DNA of 26,491 nucleotides from Deltaproteobacteria bacterium. Lineage in GTDB: Bacteria; Desulfobacterota; Desulfobulbia; Desulfobulbales; Desulfobulbaceae. The notes below the pieces were generated by a model. The model did not search any database. It was not told the DNA's origin and saw only the letters and a program-made list of their open reading frames with translations. The first letter of the stretch is position 1. Every line of letters begins with the position of its first letter. Position numbers and translations under genes: made by a program. This document shows positions 16,638 to 24,494 of the stretch, one piece after another. The stretch is taken from contig JAJRVA010000021.1 of assembly GCA_024277485.1 (NCBI GenBank), positions 1 through 26,491 on the forward strand, read 5' to 3'.

Positions 16638-16991
16638 ATGGAAAACCACAAACTTGTTCTGCCCCAGCACCTGAACCACTACGGCTTTCTTTTCGGCGGC
16701 GATCTCCTGAAATGGGTCGATGAGTATGCCTACATCGCGGCGACTCTCGAGTATCCGGCCGGCAATTTTGTCACCATCGGCATGGACAGGGTGGAGTTCA
16801 GAAAAAGCGTGCGCCAGGGAACCATCCTCAAGTTTCTTGTTGAAAAAACAAAGGAAGGCAACACTTCAGTGCAGTATCTTGTCCATGTCTACCGGGGCAG
16901 AAGAAAAGAAAAAGACAGCCTGATCTTTTCCACCACGGTCACCTTTGTCCGGGTTGATGAAGAGGGAAGAAAGATTCCGCTGCGGGACTGA
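16638..16991 (+). CDS. Hotdog-fold acyl-CoA thioesterase (YciA/BACH-like)
   Basis: 117 residues from ATG 16638 ([21 protein letters not shown]). The acyl-CoA hydrolase pattern N-xx-G-x-x-F-GG-x-L-x-x-W-x-D is complete, with D28 in [11 protein letters not shown] as the likely catalytic acid, followed by the strand [19 protein letters not shown]. The family hydrolyses acyl-CoA to free acid and CoA and acts as dimers to hexamers. An in-frame ATG at 16569 inside the GSCFA gene would add a highly charged leader ([19 protein letters not shown]); it has no ribosome binding site separate from the purine tract and is judged less likely. The close position behind the GSCFA gene suggests one transcript. 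Substrate chain length cannot be read from the sequence. Confidence 0.85.
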   Translation: MENHKLVLPQHLNHYGFLFGGDLLKWVDEYAYIAATLEYPAGNFVTIGMDRVEFRKSVRQGTILKFLVEKTKEGNTSVQYLVHVYRGRRKEKDSLIFSTTVTFVRVDEEGRKIPLRD

Positions 16992-17033
16992 CACCAGCAC
17001 CAGACCAGACAGCGGCAGCAGACGAAAAAAATT

Positions 17034-17296
17034 CTACCTGCTCCCCATACCCGTCGCCGCTGGCATGAACATGCCCCATGGAAATCCGACGTAACTGTAC
17101 CTCCACAGCTCACGGCCATGTGTATCGTCATCAGCTCGAAAATACAGGTTGCCGGAAAATTCGGTGAGATTACTCATGAAGCTGCGCCCAGGGGGCCGGT
17201 CCTGATATCCTTGACCAGGGATGTGCCGGCTTCGGTGCCGTCACTCTTCCACAGCTCCCGCCCGTTTGTCCCGTCATCAGCAGGGAAATACAAGTA
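17034..17296 (-). pseudogene. Remnant of an ELWxxDGT-repeat surface protein gene
   Basis: On the minus strand, 17296 to 17177 encodes YLYFPADDGTNGRELW followed by KSDGTEAGTSLVKDIRTGP, a textbook ELWxxDGT unit. The frame hits a stop at 17174-17176. Shifting frame at 17174 restores the next unit, SNLTEFSGNLYFRADD then DTHGRELWRY, before homology fades and a stop comes at 17034-17036. No start codon or upstream repeat remains beyond 17296. ELWxxDGT repeats occur in large secreted or surface proteins of environmental bacteria. The piece is a frameshifted, 5'-truncated relic and not a functional gene. It fills most of the 335-bp gap between the thioesterase and trpS. Confidence 0.75.
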
Positions 17297-17326
17297 GCAT
17301 CAAGGCTGTGGACTCCGGCAGTCACA

Positions 17327-18295
17327 TCAATACTTCAGGCCCACCCGGTCACGGACCAGATCAAGGGTCACGTGTGCCTTTTGCCGGGCCTTGTCAGCTC
17401 CCCTGGCGAGGATATCACGCAGGGAGCCGGGATCAGCCAGCAGTTCCTTCTTTTTCTGCCGGGCCTCACCATAGTAGTCGCGGATCAGTTCGAAAAGCTC
17501 CTGCTTGATATGGCCGTAAGCGGCCCCGCCGTTCAGATACAGGTCGCGTATATCGGCCAGCCGTTCCGGCGCCATGAAGAGCTTGAGCAGGGCAAACAGG
17601 TTACAGGTATCGGGGTCCTTGGGATCCTCGACCGGGGTGGAATCGGTTTTGATCGCCATGACCCGTTTTCTCAAGGGTTTATCATCTAAAAAAATCGGGA
17701 TGGTATTGTCGTAGGACTTGGACATCTTCTGTCCGTCGATGCCGGGCACAATCGCCGTGGTCTGGCTGATGGCCGGCTCCGGCACCACGAACGTTTCGCC
17801 GAATGTGTTGTTGAACTTGATGGCGATATCACGGGCCACTTCCAGGTGCTGCTTCTGGTCCTTGCCCACCGGAACAACCTCGGACTGAAAGAGAAGAATG
17901 TCCGCCGCCATGAGGACCGGGTAGGAAAAAAGCCCGTGGCTGGCGGCAATGCCCATGGCGGTTTTATCTTTATATGAATGACACCGCTCAAGAAGCCCCA
18001 TGGGTGTGAGTGTCGAAAGAATCCAGGTCAGCTCGCAGACCTCGGGCAGATCGGACTGGACCCAGAAGGTACAGCGGTCCGGGTCCAGGCCCAGGGCCAG
18101 GAAATCCGCCGCTGCCTCAAGGGTCCCCTGCCGCAGCCGTTCACGATCATGAACCGATGTAAGGGCATGCAGGTCCACGATAAAGACATAGAGATCAGAG
18201 TTCTCCATGTAGTCGATCATGGTCTTCATCATGCCGAAGTAGTTGCCTATATGGAGTTTACCCGAGGGCTGAATGCCGGAGAGGATTCGTTTCAT
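17327..18295 (-). CDS. trpS: Tryptophanyl-tRNA synthetase
   Basis: 322 residues, the normal length for bacterial TrpRS. It charges tRNA-Trp with tryptophan using ATP in the cytoplasm. The class I signatures are present: HIGN at 15-18 within ILSGIQPSGKLHIGNYFG, and KMSKS at 190-194 (IDGQKMSKSYDN). Other family blocks are YVFIVDLHALT, FWVQSDLPEV, and SYPVLMAADILLF with VPVGKDQKQH. The open frame extends 20 codons upstream to 18355, but the conserved start is MKRILSG at 18295 with AAGGAT a few bases before it. It lies after the dnaK terminator on the same strand and is therefore probably transcribed from its own promoter between 18300 and 18360. Confidence 0.97.
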   Translation of the reverse strand: MKRILSGIQPSGKLHIGNYFGMMKTMIDYMENSDLYVFIVDLHALTSVHDRERLRQGTLEAAADFLALGLDPDRCTFWVQSDLPEVCELTWILSTLTPMGLLERCHSYKDKTAMGIAASHGLFSYPVLMAADILLFQSEVVPVGKDQKQHLEVARDIAIKFNNTFGETFVVPEPAISQTTAIVPGIDGQKMSKSYDNTIPIFLDDKPLRKRVMAIKTDSTPVEDPKDPDTCNLFALLKLFMAPERLADIRDLYLNGGAAYGHIKQELFELIRDYYGEARQKKKELLADPGSLRDILARGADKARQKAHVTLDLVRDRVGLKY

Positions 18296-18352
18296 TTTTC
18301 TTGTATCCTTAAAATGTTTTTTGGTTCCGGGTAATGATATAGCCCAAACAAA

Positions 18353-18393
18353 CACAAAAAAAAAGGGGAGAACGGAATTGGTCCGTTCTCCCC
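18353..18393 (-). terminator. Rho-independent terminator of dnaK
   Basis: GGGGAGAACGGA (18365-18376) pairs perfectly with TCCGTTCTCCCC (18382-18393) around a 5-nt loop, a 12-bp stem. Read on the minus strand it is followed by an unbroken run of about eight T residues (AAAA...A on the + strand just left of 18365). It starts 20 bp after the dnaK stop, at the right place to separate dnaK from trpS. Confidence 0.9.
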
Positions 18394-18413
18394 TGGGTAA
18401 ATGACAAATATAA

Positions 18414-20354
18414 TTATTTTACTTCTTCAAAATCAGCGTCAACAACATCATCGTCGTCCTTGCCTCCGGAAGTGCCGGCGCCCGTATCAGCTCCGCCCCC
18501 GGCAGCGCTGTCAGGACCGGGGCCGCCGGCCTGCCGGCCCTGGCCCTGGTTGGCCTGGGCATACATCAGTTCGGCCAGCTTGTGGGACGCCTGGGTCAGG
18601 GCCTCGGTGGCCTTCTTGATTTCCTCGATATCATCACCCTCAAGGGCCTTCTTGAGGTTGGCGGTCTCGTTTTCCACATTGGACCTGGTGTCCGCATCGA
18701 CCTTGTCGCCAAGTTCCTTGAGGCTCTTCTCGGTCATGTGGATCATGGAGTCGCCGTTGTTCTTGGCCTCGACCAGTTCCTTGCGTTTCCTGTCCTCTTC
18801 GGCATGGAGCTCGGCATCCTTCTGCATGCGCTCAATCTCCTCCTCGGACAGGCCGCTTGAAGCAGTGATTCGGATGGACTGTTCCTTGCCGGTGCCGAGG
18901 TCCTTGGCCGAAACGTGCAGGATACCGTTGGCGTCAAGGTCAAAGGAAACCTCGATCTGCGGTACGCCTCGGGGCGCCGGCGGGATATCCGTCAGCTCGA
19001 AACGACCGATGGTCTTGTTGTTCTGCGCCATCTCTCGCTCACCCTGCAGGACATGAATGGACACGGCAGGCTGATTGTCGGCCGCGGTGGAAAAGACCTG
19101 GCTTTTCTTGGTGGGCACGGTGGTGTTTTTTTCGATCAGCTTGGTGAACACGCCGCCCAGGGTCTCGATGCCGAGGGACAGCGGGGTAACGTCGAGCAGC
19201 AGGACATCCTTGACATCACCCTTGAGCACGCCGCCCTGGATTGCCGCGCCAATGGCGACAACCTCGTCCGGGTTGACTCCCTTGTGGGGATCCTTGCCGA
19301 AAATACTCTTTACCTTTTCCTGGACCTTGGGCATCCGTGTCATGCCGCCGACCAGGATCACCTCGTCGATGTCCGAGGCTGACAAGCCCGCATCCTTGAG
19401 CGCGGTCATGCACGGCCCCTCTGTCCGGTCGATCAGGTCCTCGACCAGGGTTTCGAGCTTGGAGCGGGTCAGCTTGATATTCAGATGCTTGGGACCGGAG
19501 GCATCCGCCGTGATAAAGGGCAGGTTGATATCGATCTCCATGGCAGTGGAAAGCTCCATCTTGGCCTTTTCCGCCTCTTCCTTGAGACGCTGCAGGGCCA
19601 TCTTGTCCGTGCGGAGATCTATTCCCTGGTCACGCTTGAACTCGTCGGCAAGCCAGTTCACGATCCGCATGTCAAAGTCCTCACCGCCCAGGAAGGTATC
19701 CCCGTTGGTGGACTTGACTTCAAAAACACCGTCTCCGATCTCCAGAATTGAAACATCAAAGGTGCCGCCTCCAAGGTCAAAGACCGCAATCTTTTCCTCT
19801 CCCTTCTTGTCAAGACCGTAGGCCAGGGAAGCGGCCGTGGGCTCGTTGATGATGCGCTGGACGTTGAGTCCGGCAATCTTGCCGGCATCCTTGGTGGCCT
19901 GCCGCTGGGCATCGTTAAAGTAAGCGGGCACGGTAACCACGGCATCGGTTACGGTTTCACCAAGATATTCCTCAGCGGTCTGTTTCATCTTGCCGAGGAT
20001 CATTGCTGAAATCTCGGCAGCAGAGTACTGCTTGCCGTCAACCTCGACGACGGCGTCACCGCCTGGCCCTTCAACTATATGAAACGGACTGACCTCAATC
20101 GACTTTTTCACCTCTGCGTCAGTGAACTTGCGGCCGATGAGGCGTTTAATCGCATACAAAGTTTTTGTCGGATTGGTTACTGCCTGACGCTTGGCAACCT
20201 GGCCGACCAGTCTCTCGCCGCTGTCGTTGAATGCGACGATTGACGGGGTGGTCCTGTTTCCTTCCGTATTTGCAATGACCTTGGGGTCGCCGCCTTCCAT
20301 GACTGCGACACACGAGTTGGTTGTACCAAGATCAATTCCGATTATCTTTCCCAT
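18414..20354 (-). CDS. dnaK: Molecular chaperone DnaK (Hsp70)
   Basis: 646 residues, full length. DnaK is the ATP-dependent cytoplasmic chaperone that works with DnaJ and GrpE in folding and in heat-shock control. The N terminus [22 protein letters not shown], phosphate motif [35 protein letters not shown], and the adenosine motif [14 protein letters not shown] are all intact. The interdomain linker [19 protein letters not shown] leads to the substrate-binding domain, and after a Gly/Gln/Ala-rich lid tail the protein ends in [13 protein letters not shown], the usual Gram-negative-type C terminus. A strong ribosome binding site (AAGGAGATAAAGATC) precedes ATG 20354. grpE lies 150 bp upstream on the same strand; a separate promoter may sit in the gap. 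dnaJ is not adjacent. Confidence 0.99.
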   Translation of the reverse strand: MGKIIGIDLGTTNSCVAVMEGGDPKVIANTEGNRTTPSIVAFNDSGERLVGQVAKRQAVTNPTKTLYAIKRLIGRKFTDAEVKKSIEVSPFHIVEGPGGDAVVEVDGKQYSAAEISAMILGKMKQTAEEYLGETVTDAVVTVPAYFNDAQRQATKDAGKIAGLNVQRIINEPTAASLAYGLDKKGEEKIAVFDLGGGTFDVSILEIGDGVFEVKSTNGDTFLGGEDFDMRIVNWLADEFKRDQGIDLRTDKMALQRLKEEAEKAKMELSTAMEIDINLPFITADASGPKHLNIKLTRSKLETLVEDLIDRTEGPCMTALKDAGLSASDIDEVILVGGMTRMPKVQEKVKSIFGKDPHKGVNPDEVVAIGAAIQGGVLKGDVKDVLLLDVTPLSLGIETLGGVFTKLIEKNTTVPTKKSQVFSTAADNQPAVSIHVLQGEREMAQNNKTIGRFELTDIPPAPRGVPQIEVSFDLDANGILHVSAKDLGTGKEQSIRITASSGLSEEEIERMQKDAELHAEEDRKRKELVEAKNNGDSMIHMTEKSLKELGDKVDADTRSNVENETANLKKALEGDDIEEIKKATEALTQASHKLAELMYAQANQGQGRQAGGPGPDSAAGGGADTGAGTSGGKDDDDVVDADFEEVK

Positions 20355-20428
20355 GATCTTTATCTCCTTCCTTATATAATTTAACAGGTAACAATTCGTA
20401 TATATGAGCAGTTTATCTCAATGCACTT

Positions 20429-20459
20429 GTTATAATGTGCACGAATCGACTGATGTCAA
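20429..20459 (-). promoter_or_regulatory. Putative sigma-70-type promoter with inverted repeat upstream of dnaK
   Basis: On the minus strand TTGACA (20459-20454) is followed after 16 bp by CATTAT (20437-20432), or after 19 bp by TATAAC (20434-20429). The -10 area is embedded in an inverted repeat, TGCAC and GTGCA separated by 10 bp (about 20422-20441), which could be an operator. It lies about 75-105 bp before the dnaK start. No CIRCE element (TTAGCACTC-N9-GAGTGCTAA) was seen. The -35 box is perfect; promoter function is inferred. Confidence 0.45.
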
Positions 20460-20475
20460 GGCTTCTTCAATCCTT

Positions 20476-20501
20476 AAAAATTCTCCGGATTAAAAGGAGA
20501 A
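20476..20501 (-). terminator. Weak terminator or attenuator after grpE
   Basis: Read on the minus strand, TTCTCC (20501-20496) and GGAGAA (20486-20481) form a 6-bp stem with a 9-nt loop, followed by five T residues (20480-20476). It lies a few bases after the grpE stop. The short stem suggests partial termination, which would let grpE and dnaK be expressed in different amounts. Confidence 0.4.
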
Positions 20502-20504
20502 AAC

Positions 20505-21092
20505 CTATTCCGCTCCCTTGGAAACCGAGACCTTGGCCGCTCTCAGGAGCCGGTCCTTGAAGCGGTATCCCTTGACAAACTCCTGCAGAACATGATTTGC
20601 AGGGACCTCGCTGCTCGCTTCCATTGTCAGCGCTTCATGTTCATTGGGGTCAAATTCTCGGCCAATGCTTTCAAGCGGGGACACCTCGAATCTTTCCAGG
20701 GTGGAAAGCAAACCCTTGCGGGTCAGGTCCACACCCTCCACCATGCCGCTGAGTTTTTTCTCCACATCAACACTGTCGGCCGTTCCCTGCTCAAGGGCCC
20801 TGTCCAGGTTGTCAAGGGTACTGAGCAGTTCCCGCAGAATATTTTCTCCTGCGTACTTCAGGGTTATATCCCGTTCCCTCTCCATCCGCTTTTTATAATT
20901 TTCAAACTCGGCAGCAAGGCGGAGCAGTTTCTCCTGGGTCTCATCAGCCTCCTGGCGGAGAGCCTCAAAATCCTCTGCTGACGGATCAACACCGTCCGGG
21001 GATCCGGATGCATCCTCATCAGGACCAGTGAATTCCTCTTCAGTCTCGTCCGGTTCCAGGTGCTGGTTATTCTTCTCTTCAGGCACTGGCAT
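20505..21092 (-). CDS. grpE: Nucleotide exchange factor GrpE
   Basis: 195 residues. GrpE releases ADP from DnaK and acts as a thermosensor. An acidic, disordered N terminus (about 45 residues, EPDETEEEFTGPDEDASG) is followed by the long coiled-coil helix containing LLRLAAEFENYKKRMERERD, the family core, then a helical bundle with LDNLDRALEQG and the C-terminal beta domain with EVPANHVLQEFVKGYRFKDR and LLRAAKVSVS. The annotated ATG at 21092 has its AAGGAG only about two bases away; the GTG at 21086 (third codon) would have a more normal spacing of about eight, so the true start may be GTG. hrcA, a common upstream partner, is not present before it. It precedes dnaK on the same strand. Confidence 0.96.
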   Translation of the reverse strand: MPVPEEKNNQHLEPDETEEEFTGPDEDASGSPDGVDPSAEDFEALRQEADETQEKLLRLAAEFENYKKRMERERDITLKYAGENILRELLSTLDNLDRALEQGTADSVDVEKKLSGMVEGVDLTRKGLLSTLERFEVSPLESIGREFDPNEHEALTMEASSEVPANHVLQEFVKGYRFKDRLLRAAKVSVSKGAE

Positions 21093-21417
21093 TCTCCTTC
21101 ATAGCTATTCATTCAGGTGGCAATATTGGAAATCCTCTCAGAATATCACACAGTTGACACTGTTTTATATCTTTCAACTCAAGGCCAACATTAAGGACGG
21201 GGTTACGGGTTGTCAAGGGTGGCCGGAAGATGAATGAAATGAAGCGTGCCGGACCATGAAAGCAGGCCCGATGTCCGTATCTGTCAGAAAAACAGCGTGA
21301 AAAGCGGGAAAGGATAGCCAGGCGGCTGCGCAAAAAGGCCACGCAGAGGGAGTCGGCGCCCGCCGGTAGCGCAGCTGCAACGGAATTGTCCGTGGAAACC
21401 CGGAAGCGGCGCCGGAA
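21093..21417. other. Intergenic region upstream of grpE
   Basis: About 325 bp without a supportable gene. It should hold the grpE promoter, but neither a sigma-32-type nor a CIRCE-controlled promoter is recognisable. An inverted repeat ACAGT-TGAC-ACTGT lies near 21152. From about 21258 to 21417 the + strand can be read as a strongly basic, Lys/Arg-rich peptide (LSEKQREKRERIARRLRKKA) that runs into the antisense side of the aminotransferase; it lacks a start codon and family resemblance and may be a gene remnant or chance. Confidence 0.4.
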
Positions 21418-22725
21418 TCAGGCAGAGGCCAGGTACTGCTCTATGTTAGATGCAATGGTTTTGAATATTTTTATAAACTCCTGCTCGTCCCTTTCCAGAA
21501 GAGTCACCCGGAATCCCTGCAGATCGGTGGCAAATGATGACAGCGGGACCACGCACACGCCGGTTGATGCGAGCAGGTAATACACAAACCGTTTGTCCGG
21601 TGAAACGTCGGAGCCGGAGACCAGGTCTTCCACCGATGCGCGGACTTCATCATTCTCGATGGGAAGGGCCTGTTTATTGTTCAGCAGGCCGTCCAGGAAA
21701 ACAGCGCTCATGTAAAACGCGCCGTTGGTCCGGTTGACCAGTACTCCTTTCACATCCTTCAGAATATCATAGGCAATGTTCGAATACCGTTCATAGCGCC
21801 TGATACGCTCCTCAAGATACACGGGGTATTCCGGGTGGGACAAGATCTGAGGCAGGACATACTGAGGCAGGGATGTCGAACATACCTCCACCATCTTGGC
21901 GTTCAGAATGGAGTTGATATACCGTTCAAACATGGGATCGCGGTGGCCATTGTAAATCTCCACCCAGCCGCACCTGCTCCCCGGCCAGGGCATCTCCTTG
22001 GAAATACCGCGCATGCAGATGGCCGGCACGTCTCCAATGACCGTACACAGGGGCACCGACTCGGTCCCGTTATAGGTCATATTCTGATACACCTCGTCGC
22101 ATATAATAAAGAGGTCATTCTTCTCAGCTATTTCAACAATGGCCCGCAGGATTTCCTCAGGGTAAACAGCGCCGGTGGGATTATCGGGATTGATGATAAG
22201 GATACCGGCCACAGCGGGATTATACTTGACGTGATTTTCAATATCCTCGATATCCGGATACCAGTGATGGTTGGGATCAAGAATATAGGTCACCGGCATG
22301 GCGCCGGCATGGGCGGCCTCGGCCGAGGAGTGGGTCGTGTAGCTCGGGGTGGGCACGACAACCCGCGCGGTCCGCTTGAGGAAACCGAACACCTTGGAAA
22401 TGGCATCGCCAAGGCCATTGAAGAAAATAATATCCCCGGGTTTGATCTGTGCCCCACCCATGCTGTTGGTCTGGTCGGCAATGAACTCCCGTGTAGCGAG
22501 GATCCCCTTGGTCGGGCAGTACCCGTACGTCGCATCTTTCCTTACAGCCTCTACGACGATCTCCTTCATCCACAGGGGTATTTCCTCGCCCTTGGCAACA
22601 GGATCACCAATATTTTCCCAGTTTACGTTGACACCGAGCTTCTGGAGTTTCTCCCCGACATTCACGATATTGCGAATCTCGTAGGTCAGCTCACCGGCAC
22701 CGATATGGACGATATCAGTACGCAT
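21418..22725 (-). CDS. PLP-dependent class I/II aminotransferase
   Basis: 435 residues of fold-type I aminotransferase. Key residues can be placed: YGYCPTKG near 67-74 (the substrate and dimer region), the cofactor-stacking region PTPSYTTHSS, DNPTG at 181-185 with the Asn that contacts PLP, D210 in IICDEVY for the pyridine nitrogen, K243 in GISKEMPWPGSRCGW as the Schiff-base lysine and R251 for phosphate or substrate carboxylate. The reaction is transfer of an amino group between an amino acid and a 2-oxo acid; alanine or aromatic/aspartate-type substrates are possible but not readable from the sequence. The ribosome binding site GGAG precedes ATG 22725 by eight bases. It appears monocistronic: 178 bp separate it from the regulator gene upstream and 325 bp from grpE downstream. 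Confidence 0.92.
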   Translation of the reverse strand: MRTDIVHIGAGELTYEIRNIVNVGEKLQKLGVNVNWENIGDPVAKGEEIPLWMKEIVVEAVRKDATYGYCPTKGILATREFIADQTNSMGGAQIKPGDIIFFNGLGDAISKVFGFLKRTARVVVPTPSYTTHSSAEAAHAGAMPVTYILDPNHHWYPDIEDIENHVKYNPAVAGILIINPDNPTGAVYPEEILRAIVEIAEKNDLFIICDEVYQNMTYNGTESVPLCTVIGDVPAICMRGISKEMPWPGSRCGWVEIYNGHRDPMFERYINSILNAKMVEVCSTSLPQYVLPQILSHPEYPVYLEERIRRYERYSNIAYDILKDVKGVLVNRTNGAFYMSAVFLDGLLNNKQALPIENDEVRASVEDLVSGSDVSPDKRFVYYLLASTGVCVVPLSSFATDLQGFRVTLLERDEQEFIKIFKTIASNIEQYLASA

Positions 22726-22903
22726 TCAAAATTCTCCGTTCATTAAATTTTCATCCGGATTCACTTTTTTTCGACAGGCACGCCCGGCGGATACATGCTC
22801 ATTTCACATGGTACAAAAACAGGGCTTTACTACAGCCGAAAACATGCGTCAAGGGGAAATGACTCCAACTACCTGTCATCCTGCCCCTGATCCCTGACAC
22901 CTG

Positions 22904-24262
22904 TTACCTGATATTATATCCTTTGATTTTATTGAGCAGGGTTTTTCGGGTTATCTGGAGCCTGCGGGCTGCCTCGCTCCGGTTCCCCCCTGTCTCCTCA
23001 AGAGTTTTTACGATCAGGGCGCGCTCGGCTTCTTTCAGGGTGGATGGTTTCTCCGTCTCGCCGGCGGAAACATTTTCGTCTCCCCAGCGCTGCACTGCCA
23101 GGGGCAGAACACTGACATCAAGATATTCACCACGCATGAGAATAACACCGCGTTCGATTGAGTTTTCAAGCTCCCGGACATTGCCGGGCCATGGGTACCG
23201 TGTCAGCAGGTCCATGCATTCGGGCGTGATCGCTGCAACCTCCCTCTTGTTCCTGGCAGCAAAACGCTTCAGAAAAAAATCAGCTAACAGCGGGATGTCA
23301 CCCTGCCGTTCCCTGAGCGGCGGCATGTCAAGGGCAACGACATTCAACCTGTAGTAGAGATCCTCCCGGAAGTTACCGGCAGCAACCTCTTTTTCCAGGT
23401 CACGATTGGTCGCGGCAATGATCCTGACATCAACCCGGATGGTATCCTGCCCGCCCACTCTCTGCAGCTCATGTTCCTGCAGGATCCTGAGCAGTTTGGC
23501 CTGCATGGCCTGGGAAGTCTCGCCGATCTCATCAAGGAAGAGAGTGCCGCCAGCGGCTTGAACGAAACGCCCTTCACGTCTCCGGTCCGCTCCGGTGAAG
23601 GCCCCCTTTTCGTCGCCGAACAGTTCCGAATCAAGGAGGTTCTCCGCCAGGGCGGCGCAGTTGACATTGACCAGGGGGCCGCCTGACCGCGGACTTTTCC
23701 GGTGCAGCGCTGCAGCTACCAGCTCTTTGCCGGTTCCCGACTCCCCGGTTATCAGCACATTTGCCTCTGACGGCGCCACCTGGAGAATCATGTTCCAGAG
23801 TTCCTTCATGGGCCTGGAACTGCCGATGATATCACCATTTTCACCAGGCATTTCCACCCTGTGGAAAGGTTCTTCACTCCGCTGGTGTTTATGCCTGACT
23901 GCCGCATCCAGAGTCTGGCGAAGTCGATCAAAGTCAAGGGGCTTGGTCAGGTAGTCGCGGGCGCCCATTTTGATAGCTTCCACCGCAGAGTCCACAGAGG
24001 AAAAAGCCGTCATGATGATCACGGGGATCGCGGGATTGATACTTTTTATCTTCCGCAATGCTTCCATTCCGTCCATGGTCGTCATCCTGACATCCATTAA
24101 AACGGCATCAAAGGGTCCTTCCTCCACCGCGGCAACGGCGGTTGTTCCGTCATCCGCCTCTGCCGTCTGCCAGCCCCACTCCCCCAGAAGGCTGGTCAGC
24201 ATATAGCGGTGAACCTGCTCATCATCAACGACCAGTACTTTTATATCTGTTTTTTTCTTCAT
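22904..24262 (-). CDS. NtrC/AtoC-type sigma-54-dependent response regulator
   Basis: 452 residues in three domains. The receiver (1-120) has the acidic pair D13/D14, phospho-acceptor D57 in LMDVRM, T85 in MTAFSS and K107. The AAA+ domain has Walker A GESGTGKE at 173-180, the sigma-54 contact loop GAFTGA at 220-225, Walker B LFLDEIGE at 241-248 and the arginine-finger area REDLYYRLNV. The C-terminal Fis-type helix-turn-helix (about 415-452, GGNRSEAARRLQITRKTLLN) binds enhancer sites. Such proteins activate sigma-54 promoters after phosphorylation by a sensor kinase. No kinase gene is next to it in this window, so it looks orphan; its upstream neighbour on the same strand is a diguanylate cyclase 232 bp away. 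The target genes are unknown. Confidence 0.95.
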   Translation of the reverse strand: MKKKTDIKVLVVDDEQVHRYMLTSLLGEWGWQTAEADDGTTAVAAVEEGPFDAVLMDVRMTTMDGMEALRKIKSINPAIPVIIMTAFSSVDSAVEAIKMGARDYLTKPLDFDRLRQTLDAAVRHKHQRSEEPFHRVEMPGENGDIIGSSRPMKELWNMILQVAPSEANVLITGESGTGKELVAAALHRKSPRSGGPLVNVNCAALAENLLDSELFGDEKGAFTGADRRREGRFVQAAGGTLFLDEIGETSQAMQAKLLRILQEHELQRVGGQDTIRVDVRIIAATNRDLEKEVAAGNFREDLYYRLNVVALDMPPLRERQGDIPLLADFFLKRFAARNKREVAAITPECMDLLTRYPWPGNVRELENSIERGVILMRGEYLDVSVLPLAVQRWGDENVSAGETEKPSTLKEAERALIVKTLEETGGNRSEAARRLQITRKTLLNKIKGYNIR

Positions 24263-24494
24263 CAGGAATGTAAATACACAATTGTCGGCAGGATGTGTAC
24301 CAGAATTTACGGCCGGACGGTTGACAGGTGAAAATTTACTTTGCCGTTTCTGAACCGGATCCGTATGAAATGAACAATATCAAACAAAATTAAGGGATGC
24401 GGAAAACGCCAGTCATCTAAACAACTGCTTCCAGGGAGTGATGAGAGGCATTTCTCCGGACCGGAGAAGTTGCCGGTTGAAGATGCCGGCCCTG

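Noticed and set aside
20355..21250. CIRCE element or hrcA gene near grpE/dnaK
   Set aside because: No TTAGCACTC-N9-GAGTGCTAA match and no HrcA-like frame on either strand.
22726..22903. Sigma-54 promoter between the aminotransferase and the NtrC-type regulator
   Set aside because: No sequence close to TGGCAC-N5-TTGC with correct spacing was seen on either strand.
24452..24468. Palindrome TTCTCCGGACCGGAGAA after the diguanylate cyclase as a terminator
   Set aside because: The loop is very tight and no T run follows on the minus strand; it may be a chance palindrome or a protein site.
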